The position numbers and the translations under genes were made by a program. From the NCBI GenBank assembly GCA_044221445.1, contig JBGAPF010000020.1, positions 1-43,993 of the forward strand: a DNA stretch of 43,993 nucleotides. Reading direction: 5' to 3'. The notes under the pieces were generated by a model. It saw only the letters and a program-made list of their open reading frames with translations. It was not told the DNA's origin and did no database searches. This document shows, in pieces, positions 16,415-24,925 of the stretch. Numbering within the stretch: position 1 is the stretch's first letter; each line of letters begins with the position of its first letter. Origin of the DNA: JBDHTS01 sp044221445 (GTDB taxonomy: Bacteria > Pseudomonadota > Alphaproteobacteria > Micavibrionales > Micavibrionaceae).

Positions 16415-16741
16415 TTATTCCGAAGAAATCATCGTCAGCGCGGCCCTGCGATCGCCCGGCTTCAGTCTGAGAAATAAAGTACGCGCCGCTTTAATGTCTT
16501 TCGCCGATCCACTTTCTGAAGCCGTCTTGAGCGCAAATGCCGTGGCGTTGTCCGGGCCACAGATGAAAAGCAGCGCCTTGGCCAGACGACCCATGGTTTC
16601 ACGGTCGATGCTTGTTTCGTCCACTGAAAGAAATCCTTTTTCAAAAACAATATGAAATGTTGATTTTCTCAACTTTTTCTTATGCTTAACAGGCATTGTC
16701 TCATTATACAAGCTTTCTGCGCCGCATCTTTTTATTTGCAT
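16415..16741 (-). CDS. Hypothetical small protein
   Basis: I do not recognise this 108-residue protein. The first third is basic (KHKKKLRKSTFH). The rest looks alpha-helical and amphipathic, with no signal peptide or membrane segment. A second in-frame ATG at 16696 would give a 93-residue protein beginning PVKHKKKLRK. Neither start has a convincing ribosome binding site, and a TATAAT on the minus strand at 16700-16705 lies just before the shorter start, so the exact N-terminus is open. It converges on the terminator shared with the HU-like gene and is divergent from the large penicillin-binding protein gene. Confidence 0.5.
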   Translation of the reverse strand: MQIKRCGAESLYNETMPVKHKKKLRKSTFHIVFEKGFLSVDETSIDRETMGRLAKALLFICGPDNATAFALKTASESGSAKDIKAARTLFLRLKPGDRRAALTMISSE

Positions 16742-16797
16742 ATTTTTTTAGATAGGAAATAAGGTGTGCTTCTCTTGAACGACGTCAGCGTTGGAAA

Positions 16798-19700
16798 ATG
16801 GCCTCGCGTTTTAATATTTACGGTGTGCCCGCTCGTAATATTCCCGCCCTGAAAAAGGGTTATCTGACCCAGGCATGGAAAGCGGCCCGCATTGCGACGG
16901 TTTCTGTTGCTGCAGCTCTCGTCGGAGCGGCGATTTACGATGAAGTAAAAACCTCCACGCTTCAGGCGCGTGTCTTTGAACAAATCGCCGAAGGCACGCT
17001 TTTTACAAGAATTTCCACTGAACCCCCGCCCGCCAGGGGGCCGCAGGACGTCAGGCGAGGGTATGACCGAACGGAACAAATGAAAGGCCGCCTGGAAAAC
17101 CAAGACTACGCCGTGTCCGGACAAATTCCGTGGCAGGACACTCGTTTCCTCGGAATGCAGCTCTATCCCATGGACGCTTCAAAAGCGCAGGCGGGTATGA
17201 CGCTGACGGATTCCAACGATCATGTCCTGCATTCATCGCTTTTTCCTTTGCGATCCTATCCTGATTTTTCCGCCGTTCCTTCAATCGTCTGGAAAGCGCT
17301 TGCGTTTGTCGAAGACCAGCAGGCAACGGAACAGGACCATCCGCCGACATTCAATCCTGTCATAAACTGGCCGCGCCTCATTCTTGCGACGGGCGAGCAG
17401 GCCGCAAAAAAGATAGGCCTTGCTGCAGACGGTTCTGGCGCGTCGACCCTTTTTACCCAGATCGTGAAATTCGATCATTCACCCGGTGGACTGACCTCGT
17501 CCCCCCAGGAGAAACTGGTCCAGATCGCATCGGCGATGAAATGGCGCTACAGTTTCGGCGGGGATCTCCCGGAGGCTCAGCGACAATCGATCCTCAGCTA
17601 TCTGAACGGCATGCCGTTATCCGCCCGCAAGGGTTTTGGCGAAGTCATCGGATTTGCTGACGGCATGCGGCTTTGGTTTGGCACGGATTTTGACGAGGCG
17701 AACCGCGTTCTCAATACCCCTGACGAAAATCTGGACGATACCGGGCTAAGGTATAAAGCCCGGATAGCGCGTCAGGCTCTGAGCCTGATCATGGCGGTCA
17801 AAATGCCCACAGATTATCTGACCACCCAGAAAGGCCGCGAACAATTGCGCCGCCGGGTGGACAGCTATCTCGCTCCCTTTGCCAGGCAGGGCATATTCTC
17901 CCCGACATTCGCCGATGCGGTTCGCCAGGCGGATGCGGGCTTTATCCCGTCCATAGCGTCTGCTGGCCTGTCGGAAGAGCAGGAACCAAAATGGCTCCTG
18001 GCGCAGCGGACAAAACTTATGGAAGTCTTAGGGCTGTCTAGCCTTCACGATCTCAATAAATATGACATAAGCGCGCATTCCACGCTGGACGGCCCCGTAA
18101 CCGATGCGATCGAACGATATCTGATCAGTCTGAACGACCCTGAAACGGCTAAAGCCTACGGTATGGTGGGTCCGCGCCTGCTGCGGGAAGATCAGGCAAG
18201 GGACGTCATTTATTTTTTATCGCTCTACGAAACGCTCCCCGACGGAACCAACGTCCTGCGCGTGCAGGCCGATAACTATAACGGCGCCCTGAACTTAAAC
18301 GAAGACTCCAAGCTGGAGCTGGGATCGACGGCGAAAGTAAGGGTTCTCGCTTCCTATCTGGAGACGGTTTCGACAGCTTATGACCGTTTCAGCGCGCTTT
18401 CGCTCGAAGAACGGCAGAAAATCAGAACGAAGCTGTCTCCCGATCCGTCTAAAAATCCTGTCGATCCTTTAACCGTCTGGGTCTTGGATTATCTCGACGA
18501 TCCTCTGACAGAGAAGTCGCAGGATGCCATCCTGGAGGCCGTTATGAACAGGCCGTTTTCCGCCAGTCCAGGCGAGCGTTTTTTCACCGGCGGCGGCGTC
18601 CATGCTTTCAGCAATTTCGACAGGAAAACCGGCGGTTTTATGAATGTCTGGGATGCCACTGAGCGTTCCGTCAATCTGGTATTTATACGCATGCTGCGCG
18701 ATGTCCGGGACTATGTCACGTATCAGATCGACAATGTGGACCCGGCGATTTTCGACAGCATGGATCATCCGCAGCGCAAAGCCTATCTTGAGCGCTTCGT
18801 CGATCAGGACGGCGCCGGGTTTCTCCGGAAGTTCTGGCAGGAGCAGAAAGAAAAAACGCCCTACGAACTGGCGGTCCTGCTGGCGGAAAAAACGTACAGG
18901 ACCCCTGCCCATCTGGCGATCGTTTATCGTGCGGTTTTTCCCGATGCGACGCTTGCGCAGATGGATGCCTTCATTCATGCGCAGTGCAAGAACTGCCGCC
19001 CGGACACAAGTTTTGCGCAAGAATATGAACAATATGCGCCGGGTAAGTTCAATCTGGGAGATCAGGCGTATGTCACGGGACTGCATCCTCTGGAACTCGG
19101 TCTGGTTCTCGCAAGAAACTTTAAAAATTCCATCCCTACGCCTATGGATACCGCTTCCTTCCTTGCCGCTCAGACGCGGCGGACGCCCGACCATCTGGCG
19201 CTTGTGTTCCGTACCGTTTTTCCTGAAAAATCCTATCAGGACATGGAACAATTCATTCGCGGCCATTGCGGGTACTGTTCGCCCCAGGCGAACTTCCATG
19301 AATATTATGACCTTTATGCGCCGGGGTGGCAGGCGGCGAAATCTTCCATCCTTTCGGCCGACGCCCATCTGCGCGATGTCATGAAGGAAGGATATGGCGG
19401 GAAACTTAAAACGATCATCGCCGGCGATGATTTTGAGTCGATGCGGGGCGCACTGGAAATCGCCACCCATGAATCTTACCGGTGGCTTGAAAAATCCCTG
19501 TCGAAACAAAATGTGCGTTTGAGGACTGTTCTTGAGCCGGAAGCGTTCGAATATATCCACGATCACGATTGGGCGGAAACCGGATATCCTTTCGCGAAAC
19601 TGGTGCCCTCTCTCGCGACCGCCATCGGGGTCTCGGGCGACACACCCCAGGCGTTTGCCGAGCTGATGCAGATCCTTCAGCGCGGCGGCATGAGATATCC

Positions 19701-20184
19701 CAGCTATAGTTTCGACGGCATCAGTTTCGGGCAGGGCACCCATTATGCGTTTAACGCCGTTGCCGATAAGGGCCAGGGGACCAGGGTCATGCCGGCCAAA
19801 GTCGCCGACTTGGTCCTGCGCGCTATGCGTAACGTCGTGGAAGGTAAAAACGGCACGGCGAAAAGGGCTTTTGGGTCCGCTGTACTGAGTGACGGACGGG
19901 TTTTAACGATCGCAGGCAAAACGGGCACGGGGGATAATAAAAGGGGGGACAGGACGGAAAGCCGGGTCGCTGCCTTCATGGCGGGAATAGGATTGGATCG
20001 GCCAGACCGCTTTGTCGTCACCATGATCGCTTTCGTTCCCGGCCAGGAAGCTGATGCTTATGACTTTACCAGCGGCCTTTCAGCGCAGATCGTCAGAAAC
20101 GCCATGCCGTTTCTCCGGCCTGTGCTGGACAGCGCCTACAACCGGTTGGTCGCATTTACGCCGGAAAGTGAAAGAACCCCTTAA
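16798..20184 (+). CDS. Large class A penicillin-binding protein with duplicated CxxC insert
   Basis: A 1128-residue bifunctional peptidoglycan synthase. One membrane segment (about residues 31-48) anchors it. The GT51 glycosyltransferase domain has the catalytic Glu in FVEDQQ (Glu172) and SGASTLFTQIVK (213-224). The transpeptidase has STAK (Ser510, Lys513), SVN (624-626) and KTGT (1041-1044), so all catalytic motifs are intact. Class A PBPs are usually 650-900 residues. The excess sits mostly between SVN and the conserved segment near residue 937, a spacing of about 310 residues where ordinary PBPs have far fewer. Within it lie two copies of a 63-residue module, each with a CxxC. Probably periplasmic, with a specialised structural or regulatory insert. 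Confidence 0.9.
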   Translation: MASRFNIYGVPARNIPALKKGYLTQAWKAARIATVSVAAALVGAAIYDEVKTSTLQARVFEQIAEGTLFTRISTEPPPARGPQDVRRGYDRTEQMKGRLENQDYAVSGQIPWQDTRFLGMQLYPMDASKAQAGMTLTDSNDHVLHSSLFPLRSYPDFSAVPSIVWKALAFVEDQQATEQDHPPTFNPVINWPRLILATGEQAAKKIGLAADGSGASTLFTQIVKFDHSPGGLTSSPQEKLVQIASAMKWRYSFGGDLPEAQRQSILSYLNGMPLSARKGFGEVIGFADGMRLWFGTDFDEANRVLNTPDENLDDTGLRYKARIARQALSLIMAVKMPTDYLTTQKGREQLRRRVDSYLAPFARQGIFSPTFADAVRQADAGFIPSIASAGLSEEQEPKWLLAQRTKLMEVLGLSSLHDLNKYDISAHSTLDGPVTDAIERYLISLNDPETAKAYGMVGPRLLREDQARDVIYFLSLYETLPDGTNVLRVQADNYNGALNLNEDSKLELGSTAKVRVLASYLETVSTAYDRFSALSLEERQKIRTKLSPDPSKNPVDPLTVWVLDYLDDPLTEKSQDAILEAVMNRPFSASPGERFFTGGGVHAFSNFDRKTGGFMNVWDATERSVNLVFIRMLRDVRDYVTYQIDNVDPAIFDSMDHPQRKAYLERFVDQDGAGFLRKFWQEQKEKTPYELAVLLAEKTYRTPAHLAIVYRAVFPDATLAQMDAFIHAQCKNCRPDTSFAQEYEQYAPGKFNLGDQAYVTGLHPLELGLVLARNFKNSIPTPMDTASFLAAQTRRTPDHLALVFRTVFPEKSYQDMEQFIRGHCGYCSPQANFHEYYDLYAPGWQAAKSSILSADAHLRDVMKEGYGGKLKTIIAGDDFESMRGALEIATHESYRWLEKSLSKQNVRLRTVLEPEAFEYIHDHDWAETGYPFAKLVPSLATAIGVSGDTPQAFAELMQILQRGGMRYPSYSFDGISFGQGTHYAFNAVADKGQGTRVMPAKVADLVLRAMRNVVEGKNGTAKRAFGSAVLSDGRVLTIAGKTGTGDNKRGDRTESRVAAFMAGIGLDRPDRFVVTMIAFVPGQEADAYDFTSGLSAQIVRNAMPFLRPVLDSAYNRLVAFTPESERTP
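18856..19326 (+). repeat. Two tandem CxxC modules inside the PBP gene
   Basis: Unit 1 encodes residues 687-749 (18856-19044) and unit 2 residues 781-843 (19138-19326). They align without gaps at an offset of exactly 94 residues, about half the positions being identical. Shared features in order are TP, A-x-x-LA, RTP-x-HLA-x-V, R-x-VFP, M-x-x-FI, C-x-x-C-x-P, F, Y and YAPG. The cysteine pairs are CKNC (730-733) and CGYC (824-827). Confidence 0.88.
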
Positions 20185-20248
20185 ACGACCGGATCGTTAC
20201 CACCGGTATCCGCGCCCGTCATGCGGACGTTCTAGTCTTTATATTTCC

Positions 20249-20300
20249 TTACCAATTCCTTAATAAGCGTAGCCGCGTATGCACCTGTATTAATTGGTAA
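20249..20300. repeat. Inverted repeat TTACCAATT / AATTGGTAA
   Basis: A perfect 9-bp inverted repeat (20249-20257 and 20292-20300) is separated by 34 bases, in the gap between the PBP and the histidine kinase genes. It may be a pair of operator half-sites or a long-loop hairpin. There is no T-tract, so a terminator is unlikely. Confidence 0.5.
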
Positions 20301-20334
20301 AAATCTGGACGAAGCGCACATCCTGTTCTATCAT

Positions 20335-20360
20335 AAGTACTCTGTACTTGCAGATGCAAG
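20335..20360. promoter_or_regulatory. Two overlapping palindromes before the kinase gene
   Basis: AAGTAC-TCT-GTACTT (20335-20349) overlaps CTTGCA-GA-TGCAAG (20347-20360). Both are perfect 6-bp dyads. They end 13 bases before the kinase ATG and touch its GCGGGGGAA ribosome binding site. They could be an operator or an mRNA structure controlling translation. Confidence 0.5.
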
Positions 20361-20373
20361 CGGGGGAATTTTT

Positions 20374-21657
20374 ATGAATAAAGCGGTGAGCGCGCGTGAT
20401 GTCCTATCGCCTGATGGCGGGATCGATGGCCGTACGGTCTGGTATGTCTCGGCGATGGAGAGGCTGGTCGAAGTCGTCCAGGACTTGTCCCAGGCCCGCG
20501 CCCTCGACACCATAATGACCATCGTCCGTAAGGCCGCGCGTGAACTTACCGGCGCGGACGGCGCCAGTTTCGTTCTGCGCGACGGCGACCAATGTTATTA
20601 TGCGGATGAAAACGCGATAGCCCCCCTGTGGAAAGGCCAGCGCTTCCCCATGAAAAGCTGCGTCAGCGGTTGGGTGATGCAGAACGCCGTCCCTGCCGTG
20701 ATAGAGGATATTTACGCCGACCCGCGTGTTCCTGCCGATGCCTATCGTCCGACTTTCGTGAAAAGCCTGGCGATGGTGCCGATCCGCAAGGACCGGCCTG
20801 TCGGCGCCATCGGTAATTACTGGGCGCGCAGGCGCCTGCCGGGCGCCGATGAACTGGCTATCCTGGAAGCTTTGGCGAACGTCACCTCTGTCGCCCTTGA
20901 AAACGTCGACCTGTATGGCCAGTTGCAGCAAAAAATAAAAGCGCTTGAAGAATCGAACTACGAACTCAGCCGGTTTGCCTGGATCGCTTCGCACGACCTG
21001 AAATCGCCTTTGCGCGCCATCGACCGTCTGTCGCAATGGATCGAAGAGGACCAAGGGAAAGCATTCACGGGTGAAAGCCGGGATCATTTCCGCCTGTTGC
21101 GTCAGCGTGTGCGGCGGATGGAAAAGCTGCTTGACGACATTCTGGAATATTCCCATGTCGAACGACGCTCGGATGCACAGGTCGGCGATATCGTCGATGG
21201 ACGCACGGTGCTGGCCGACATCAATGCGTTGATTGACCTGCCGGAAGGGTTCGTGCTGAAGGCGTCAGAATCTTTCGGCAATGTCCGCCTGTACCGGATG
21301 CCGGTCGAACGCGTGTTCTGCAACCTGGTGAGCAACGCCATCAAGCATCATGACAGGCCGGCAGGGCTGATCGAACTCGATGTATGGGAAGAATCGTCAC
21401 GCTACATTTTTACCGTGCGTGACGACGGGCCGGGCGTTCCCGTCCAATATCATCGCCAGATTTTCGAAATGTTTCAGACCCTGAAACCGCGCGATGCGAA
21501 GGAAGGCAGCGGCATGGGCCTGGCGCTCGTCAAAAAAATAGTGATGGTCTACGGCGGGGATGTCGCCATTGAATCGGGCGAGGGTCGGGGCGCAGTCTTC
21601 CGTTTCACCTGGCCGAAAGTCCTGGAAGGAAAGAAGCTGGATCATGAGCAACGATAA
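20374..21657 (+). CDS. GAF-domain sensor histidine kinase
   Basis: A 427-residue cytoplasmic histidine kinase without membrane segments. A GAF domain covers about residues 40-178, then a short coiled coil (178-200). The HisKA box is IASHDLKSPLRAI with His207. The catalytic domain has the N box NLVSNAIKHH (317-326), G1 DDGPGVP (350-356) and G2 EGSGMGLAL (377-385). The architecture resembles the kinase half of phytochrome-like proteins, but the GAF lacks the Cys-His bilin site, so a small-molecule or redox ligand is more likely than light. Its last 14 bases overlap the response regulator gene, which makes that protein its likely partner. Dyads precede the start. Confidence 0.92.
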   Translation: MNKAVSARDVLSPDGGIDGRTVWYVSAMERLVEVVQDLSQARALDTIMTIVRKAARELTGADGASFVLRDGDQCYYADENAIAPLWKGQRFPMKSCVSGWVMQNAVPAVIEDIYADPRVPADAYRPTFVKSLAMVPIRKDRPVGAIGNYWARRRLPGADELAILEALANVTSVALENVDLYGQLQQKIKALEESNYELSRFAWIASHDLKSPLRAIDRLSQWIEEDQGKAFTGESRDHFRLLRQRVRRMEKLLDDILEYSHVERRSDAQVGDIVDGRTVLADINALIDLPEGFVLKASESFGNVRLYRMPVERVFCNLVSNAIKHHDRPAGLIELDVWEESSRYIFTVRDDGPGVPVQYHRQIFEMFQTLKPRDAKEGSGMGLALVKKIVMVYGGDVAIESGEGRGAVFRFTWPKVLEGKKLDHEQR

Positions 21658-22081
21658 TACGACCACCCACATTCTGCTGGTTGAGGACGACGAGGTCGAC
21701 GTCGCCGCCATCAAGCGGGCGCTGAAACGCGCGAACGTCAGCAACCCGCTTTCCGTTGCCTGCGACGGGGCGGAGGCGATCGATATGCTGAACGGAAGAA
21801 ACGGCAAGGATAAGATGCCCCAGCCCTGCCTGTTGCTGGTCGATATCAACATGCCGCGCATGAACGGGGTGGAAATGCTGGACATCCTGCGTTCGGACAA
21901 GACGATGCGCCAGAACATCGTCTTCATGCTGACGACCTCCGACCGCAACGAAGACAAGATCATGGCCTACCGCCTCGGCGTCGCGGGCTACGTGCTGAAA
22001 GATAACCTCGAACAGATGGCATATATGCTCGGCTATTACTGTCAGGTCAACGAACTGCCTTACAAAGAGCGTATGTACTGA
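21644..22081 (+). CDS. Single-domain response regulator (Rcp1-like)
   Basis: A 145-residue receiver domain with no output domain. The acidic pocket is EDDE (14-17), the phosphoacceptor Asp67 is in LLLVDINMPRMNG, Thr97/Thr98 are in MLTTSD and Lys119 is in VLKDN. Such stand-alone regulators (Rcp1 of cyanobacterial phytochromes is an example) act by protein interaction or as phosphorelay intermediates. The ATG lies inside the kinase gene, 14 bases before its end, so the pair is translationally coupled. A strong terminator follows, so the two genes form a closed operon. The final output is not visible in this window. Confidence 0.93.
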   Translation: MSNDNTTTHILLVEDDEVDVAAIKRALKRANVSNPLSVACDGAEAIDMLNGRNGKDKMPQPCLLLVDINMPRMNGVEMLDILRSDKTMRQNIVFMLTTSDRNEDKIMAYRLGVAGYVLKDNLEQMAYMLGYYCQVNELPYKERMY

Positions 22082-22085
22082 TATA

Positions 22086-22118
22086 AAAACCCTCTCCTTT
22101 ATGCGAGGAGAGGGTTTT
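22086..22118. terminator. Rho-independent terminator (bidirectional)
   Basis: A 13-bp perfect stem AAAACCCTCTCCT / AGGAGAGGGTTTT with a TTATGCG loop lies 4 bases after the response regulator stop. The A-rich and T-rich ends let it also terminate the mlaC transcript coming from the other side. Confidence 0.93.
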
Positions 22119-22144
22119 GTCCGAACATGAAAAGCTTTGAATAA

Positions 22145-22837
22145 TCATCCCGCCTGTTGGCGCAGCTGCGCCAGCAGCGCAGAAACGTTGCCGCCGCCCT
22201 TTTGGATGACGGAGGAGAAATCGGATCGCTGGGTCATCGACATGCTGACGCCCTCGACAATCACGTCCACAACCTGGTAATGGCCGTTTTTATACCGTAC
22301 GCGCCAGTCGACCGTGACCGGCTCTCCCTGGTTCGGTACGATCAGCGACGAAACGATGGTGTCCGTGCCATTGTCTGGACGCGCACCCTTGGTCTGAAAA
22401 TCCTGCCCTGAATATTCGCTGAACCGTGCCGAATAGACTTTCACGACATATTCGCGGAACAGGCTCAGATATTCCTTCTGCTGCGCGGGGTTCATCTGGC
22501 GCCAGTACTGGCCCAATGAAAAACGGGCTATGGTCGGCATGTCGAAACTGGTTTCCAGCAGGGTGCGGAATTCCTTCTGCTTGCCGTCATTGGCCAGGCT
22601 TTTATTGCGCAGAAAACCCAGCGCCTGCTCGCCCATGCTGGCGATGAATTTTTGCGCACCTGCCTCCATCGGCTGGGATTCTGCCCCTGTCTTGGCGAGG
22701 ATGGCTGTCCCAGTCGGGGCCAGTTCGCCTGTCGTCAGTGCATAGGCTATGGACGCCGGGCCGCAGGTCGCCACTCCTATAAGAAGGGCAAAGATCAGGC
22801 TGTGGGCGCCGCCGCGGAGAGTTTTACGCGTGTTCAT
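22145..22837 (-). CDS. mlaC: MlaC, periplasmic phospholipid-binding protein
   Basis: A 230-residue exported protein of the MlaC/Ttg2D family, which ferries phospholipids between MlaA in the outer membrane and the MlaFEDB transporter in the inner membrane. A signal peptide is visible (about residues 1-33). Family blocks are FDMPTIARFSLGQYWRQMNPAQQKEYLSLF (about 98-128), VDWRVRYKNGHYQVVDVIVEGVSM (about 175-199) and QRSDFSSVIQKGG. It lies 37 bases downstream of mlaA on the same strand and shares a bidirectional terminator with the two-component pair. The MlaFED genes are not in the window. Confidence 0.92.
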   Translation of the reverse strand: MNTRKTLRGGAHSLIFALLIGVATCGPASIAYALTTGELAPTGTAILAKTGAESQPMEAGAQKFIASMGEQALGFLRNKSLANDGKQKEFRTLLETSFDMPTIARFSLGQYWRQMNPAQQKEYLSLFREYVVKVYSARFSEYSGQDFQTKGARPDNGTDTIVSSLIVPNQGEPVTVDWRVRYKNGHYQVVDVIVEGVSMSMTQRSDFSSVIQKGGGNVSALLAQLRQQAG

Positions 22838-22874
22838 CTGTAAGAGCCTTCCTGTAAAAGTGGGTCAGACCCTA

Positions 22875-23654
22875 TTAATGTTCGTTCCCGTAGTCAGGAA
22901 TGGAAGGGGCCGCCGTCATATCGGGTTTCTGATCGTTCAGAAGGGCCTCGCGACGCTGCGCATAGGCGCTGCGCGCCGTGGCGTAATAATCGATCGAATG
23001 GCGGCGCAAATCGTCGACAGCCTCCAGAAGCTCTTCGCGTGTCGACAGAAGCGTCACGCCCCAGCGGGCATAAACCCATCCCTCGTTATCCGTGTTATAG
23101 AGATAGAGATTGAGCGGATCCGCCACGCTGTCCACCAGCATGCCAGTGCCGTCACGCAGGGAAGAAGGCCCGAGGACCGGAATCACAAAGTAAGCGCCGT
23201 GGCCGACGCCCCAGCTGGCCAGGGTTTGGCCGAAATCTTCCTGCTCGTATTTATAACCATGATTGCCCGCGACATCGAAAAGCCCGCCGACGCCGACGGT
23301 CGTGTTGACCGCGAAGCGGATGAAGTCGTTGCTCAGGCCTTTGAAGTCACCCTGCAGAAGCTGGTTGGCCATATTGACCGGGCTTTTCAGGTTTTTCAGA
23401 ACGTTGCTGACGCCCTTGCGCACGGGTTGCGGCGTCACATAACGATATCCCCTCGCCACCGGTTCCAGCACCGCGCGGTCGATCGCGTCGTTCGCCTTGA
23501 ACATCGCCCGGTTATATCCTTCGAGCGGATCGGGCATGGACCCGTCCTGCGCGGTACGAGGCTGCGCCGTGGCGCAGGCGCCTAAGGCCAGCGTACAGAC
23601 GGCGGCAAGAAGAACGCGGGTGAGTGACGCGGCGGAGGGTCGGTATGCGGTCAT
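22875..23654 (-). CDS. mlaA: MlaA (VacJ) outer-membrane lipoprotein
   Basis: A 259-residue lipoprotein that removes mislocalised phospholipids from the outer leaflet of the outer membrane. The signal peptide ends with the lipobox LGAC. The mature protein has the MlaA hallmarks DPLEGYNRAMFKAND, then NLKSPVNMANQLLQGD, RFAVNTTVGVGGLFDVA, and EDFGQTLASWGVG with PVLGPSSLRDG. An in-frame start 8 codons upstream exists, but GAAAGG stands about 9 bases before the ATG at 23654. The gene leads directly into mlaC. Its tail (about 215-259) is hydrophilic and variable. Confidence 0.94.
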   Translation of the reverse strand: MTAYRPSAASLTRVLLAAVCTLALGACATAQPRTAQDGSMPDPLEGYNRAMFKANDAIDRAVLEPVARGYRYVTPQPVRKGVSNVLKNLKSPVNMANQLLQGDFKGLSNDFIRFAVNTTVGVGGLFDVAGNHGYKYEQEDFGQTLASWGVGHGAYFVIPVLGPSSLRDGTGMLVDSVADPLNLYLYNTDNEGWVYARWGVTLLSTREELLEAVDDLRRHSIDYYATARSAYAQRREALLNDQKPDMTAAPSIPDYGNEH

Positions 23655-23827
23655 GGTGTGAGCCTTTCGGAAATACATTCGTATATAGAGTAAAGCAGTT
23701 CCGTGTTACTTATTGGTTAATGGTATTTCAGTCAACGGTCTGAAAAGAAATAAAAAATTCATACTTCTTTCCATCGCCATAATGCAACCTCGCTCCGCTT
23801 CGGTCAATCCTGAAAAAGACGTCTGGT

Positions 23828-24925
23828 TTAACCGTCCTCAATATTCAAAAGGATAGCCGTGCCGACAAGCACGGTGACGATCGGCGGGGCCCAGGATGCA
23901 GCCAACACCGGGATCTGGTGCGAAGTTCCCAGAGCCTGAAGAAAGCTGGCCGCGAAGAAGACGGCAAACCCTCCAGCGGCGCCTGCGATGACCATGACGA
24001 AGACCCCGCGGAAACGCGGGGGCCGCAGCGAAACGGCTGCGGCAAGCAGGATCATGGCGGCGAACATCAGGGGCTGGGCCAGCAAAGCGTTGAAATGGAT
24101 TTTCAGGCCAGTGGCGTCGAACCCGGTTTCCTCCATGGTATCGATAAAGCCTGGCAGCGCCCAGGACGATATGGCCGACGGGGACGAAAAGCTTTCCTCG
24201 ATTTCGGTGGAGGTCAGGTCGGTGGGCAGGGAAACGCTGGCCACCCTTTCAGCTTTCATCCCTGGCGCATTGCTGATGACGTTTTCGAACACCCATTGCC
24301 CGTCTTTCAGGCGCGCCGATGGCGCGTCGAGTCTTTGTTTGAAGCTGTCGTCGCCGCTGAAATACAGCACCATGACGTCATGCAGCATCCACGCGGGCAG
24401 GTCGACCCGGCCCGCATGAACGATGACCCGCCCGTCCGGCTGGTCCTGACGCAGCCACAATCCGGCTTTGAGCAGGGTAACGGAACTGCTGCGATGGGAC
24501 AGGTACCGGTCCTCCAGCACCTCGAACCGCCCGATCATGGAGGCGCCGATGGGATTGATGACGGCAAGGTATATGATGCCGGTGAGGATGGCAGCTGTCA
24601 GGACGGGGGTCAGCAGCTGCCATATCGAAAACCCGGCGGAGCGCATGACGATCAGCTCGCTGCGCCGGTTCAGTTTCCAGAAGGCGAACATTGCGCCGAA
24701 CAGGACGGCGAAAGGGAGCAGCAGCTGCCCGACCTCCGGCAGTTTGAGCAGCCCCATGCCAAGCACCAGGGACAGGGGCACCGCCTCTTCTTTGTCGGCG
24801 CGGCGCAGGAGTTCGACCGTATCCAGAAGATAGACGACGCCGAGAAGGGCCAGCAGGATATACAGGAACCCCGTCAGCCAGGCACGCGCCAGGTAACGGC
24901 TCAATGTCGAAGACAACGTCATCAT
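23828..24925 (-). CDS. lptG: LptG, LPS export permease subunit
   Basis: A 365-residue YjgP/YjgQ family inner-membrane protein. With LptF and LptB it extracts LPS from the inner membrane and passes it to LptC. Three N-terminal helices (about 14-115), a periplasmic beta-jellyroll-like domain (about 120-265) and three C-terminal helices (about 270-362) follow the usual layout. RRSELIVMRSAGFSIWQLL is the conserved coupling-helix region that contacts LptB. The ATG at 24925 overlaps the LptF stop as ATGA; a second ATG follows immediately. The gene is 173 bases upstream of mlaA on the same strand. Confidence 0.93.
   Translation of the reverse strand: MMTLSSTLSRYLARAWLTGFLYILLALLGVVYLLDTVELLRRADKEEAVPLSLVLGMGLLKLPEVGQLLLPFAVLFGAMFAFWKLNRRSELIVMRSAGFSIWQLLTPVLTAAILTGIIYLAVINPIGASMIGRFEVLEDRYLSHRSSSVTLLKAGLWLRQDQPDGRVIVHAGRVDLPAWMLHDVMVLYFSGDDSFKQRLDAPSARLKDGQWVFENVISNAPGMKAERVASVSLPTDLTSTEIEESFSSPSAISSWALPGFIDTMEETGFDATGLKIHFNALLAQPLMFAAMILLAAAVSLRPPRFRGVFVMVIAGAAGGFAVFFAASFLQALGTSHQIPVLAASWAPPIVTVLVGTAILLNIEDG

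Noticed and set aside
18469..19743. A 424-codon open frame on the minus strand inside the PBP gene
   Set aside because: It mirrors the PBP coding sequence, including the repeat region, and its translation shows no family features.
20374..21000. The kinase GAF domain as a light sensor
   Set aside because: No bilin-binding Cys-His pair or PHY domain is present, so a phytochrome photoreceptor call is not supported.
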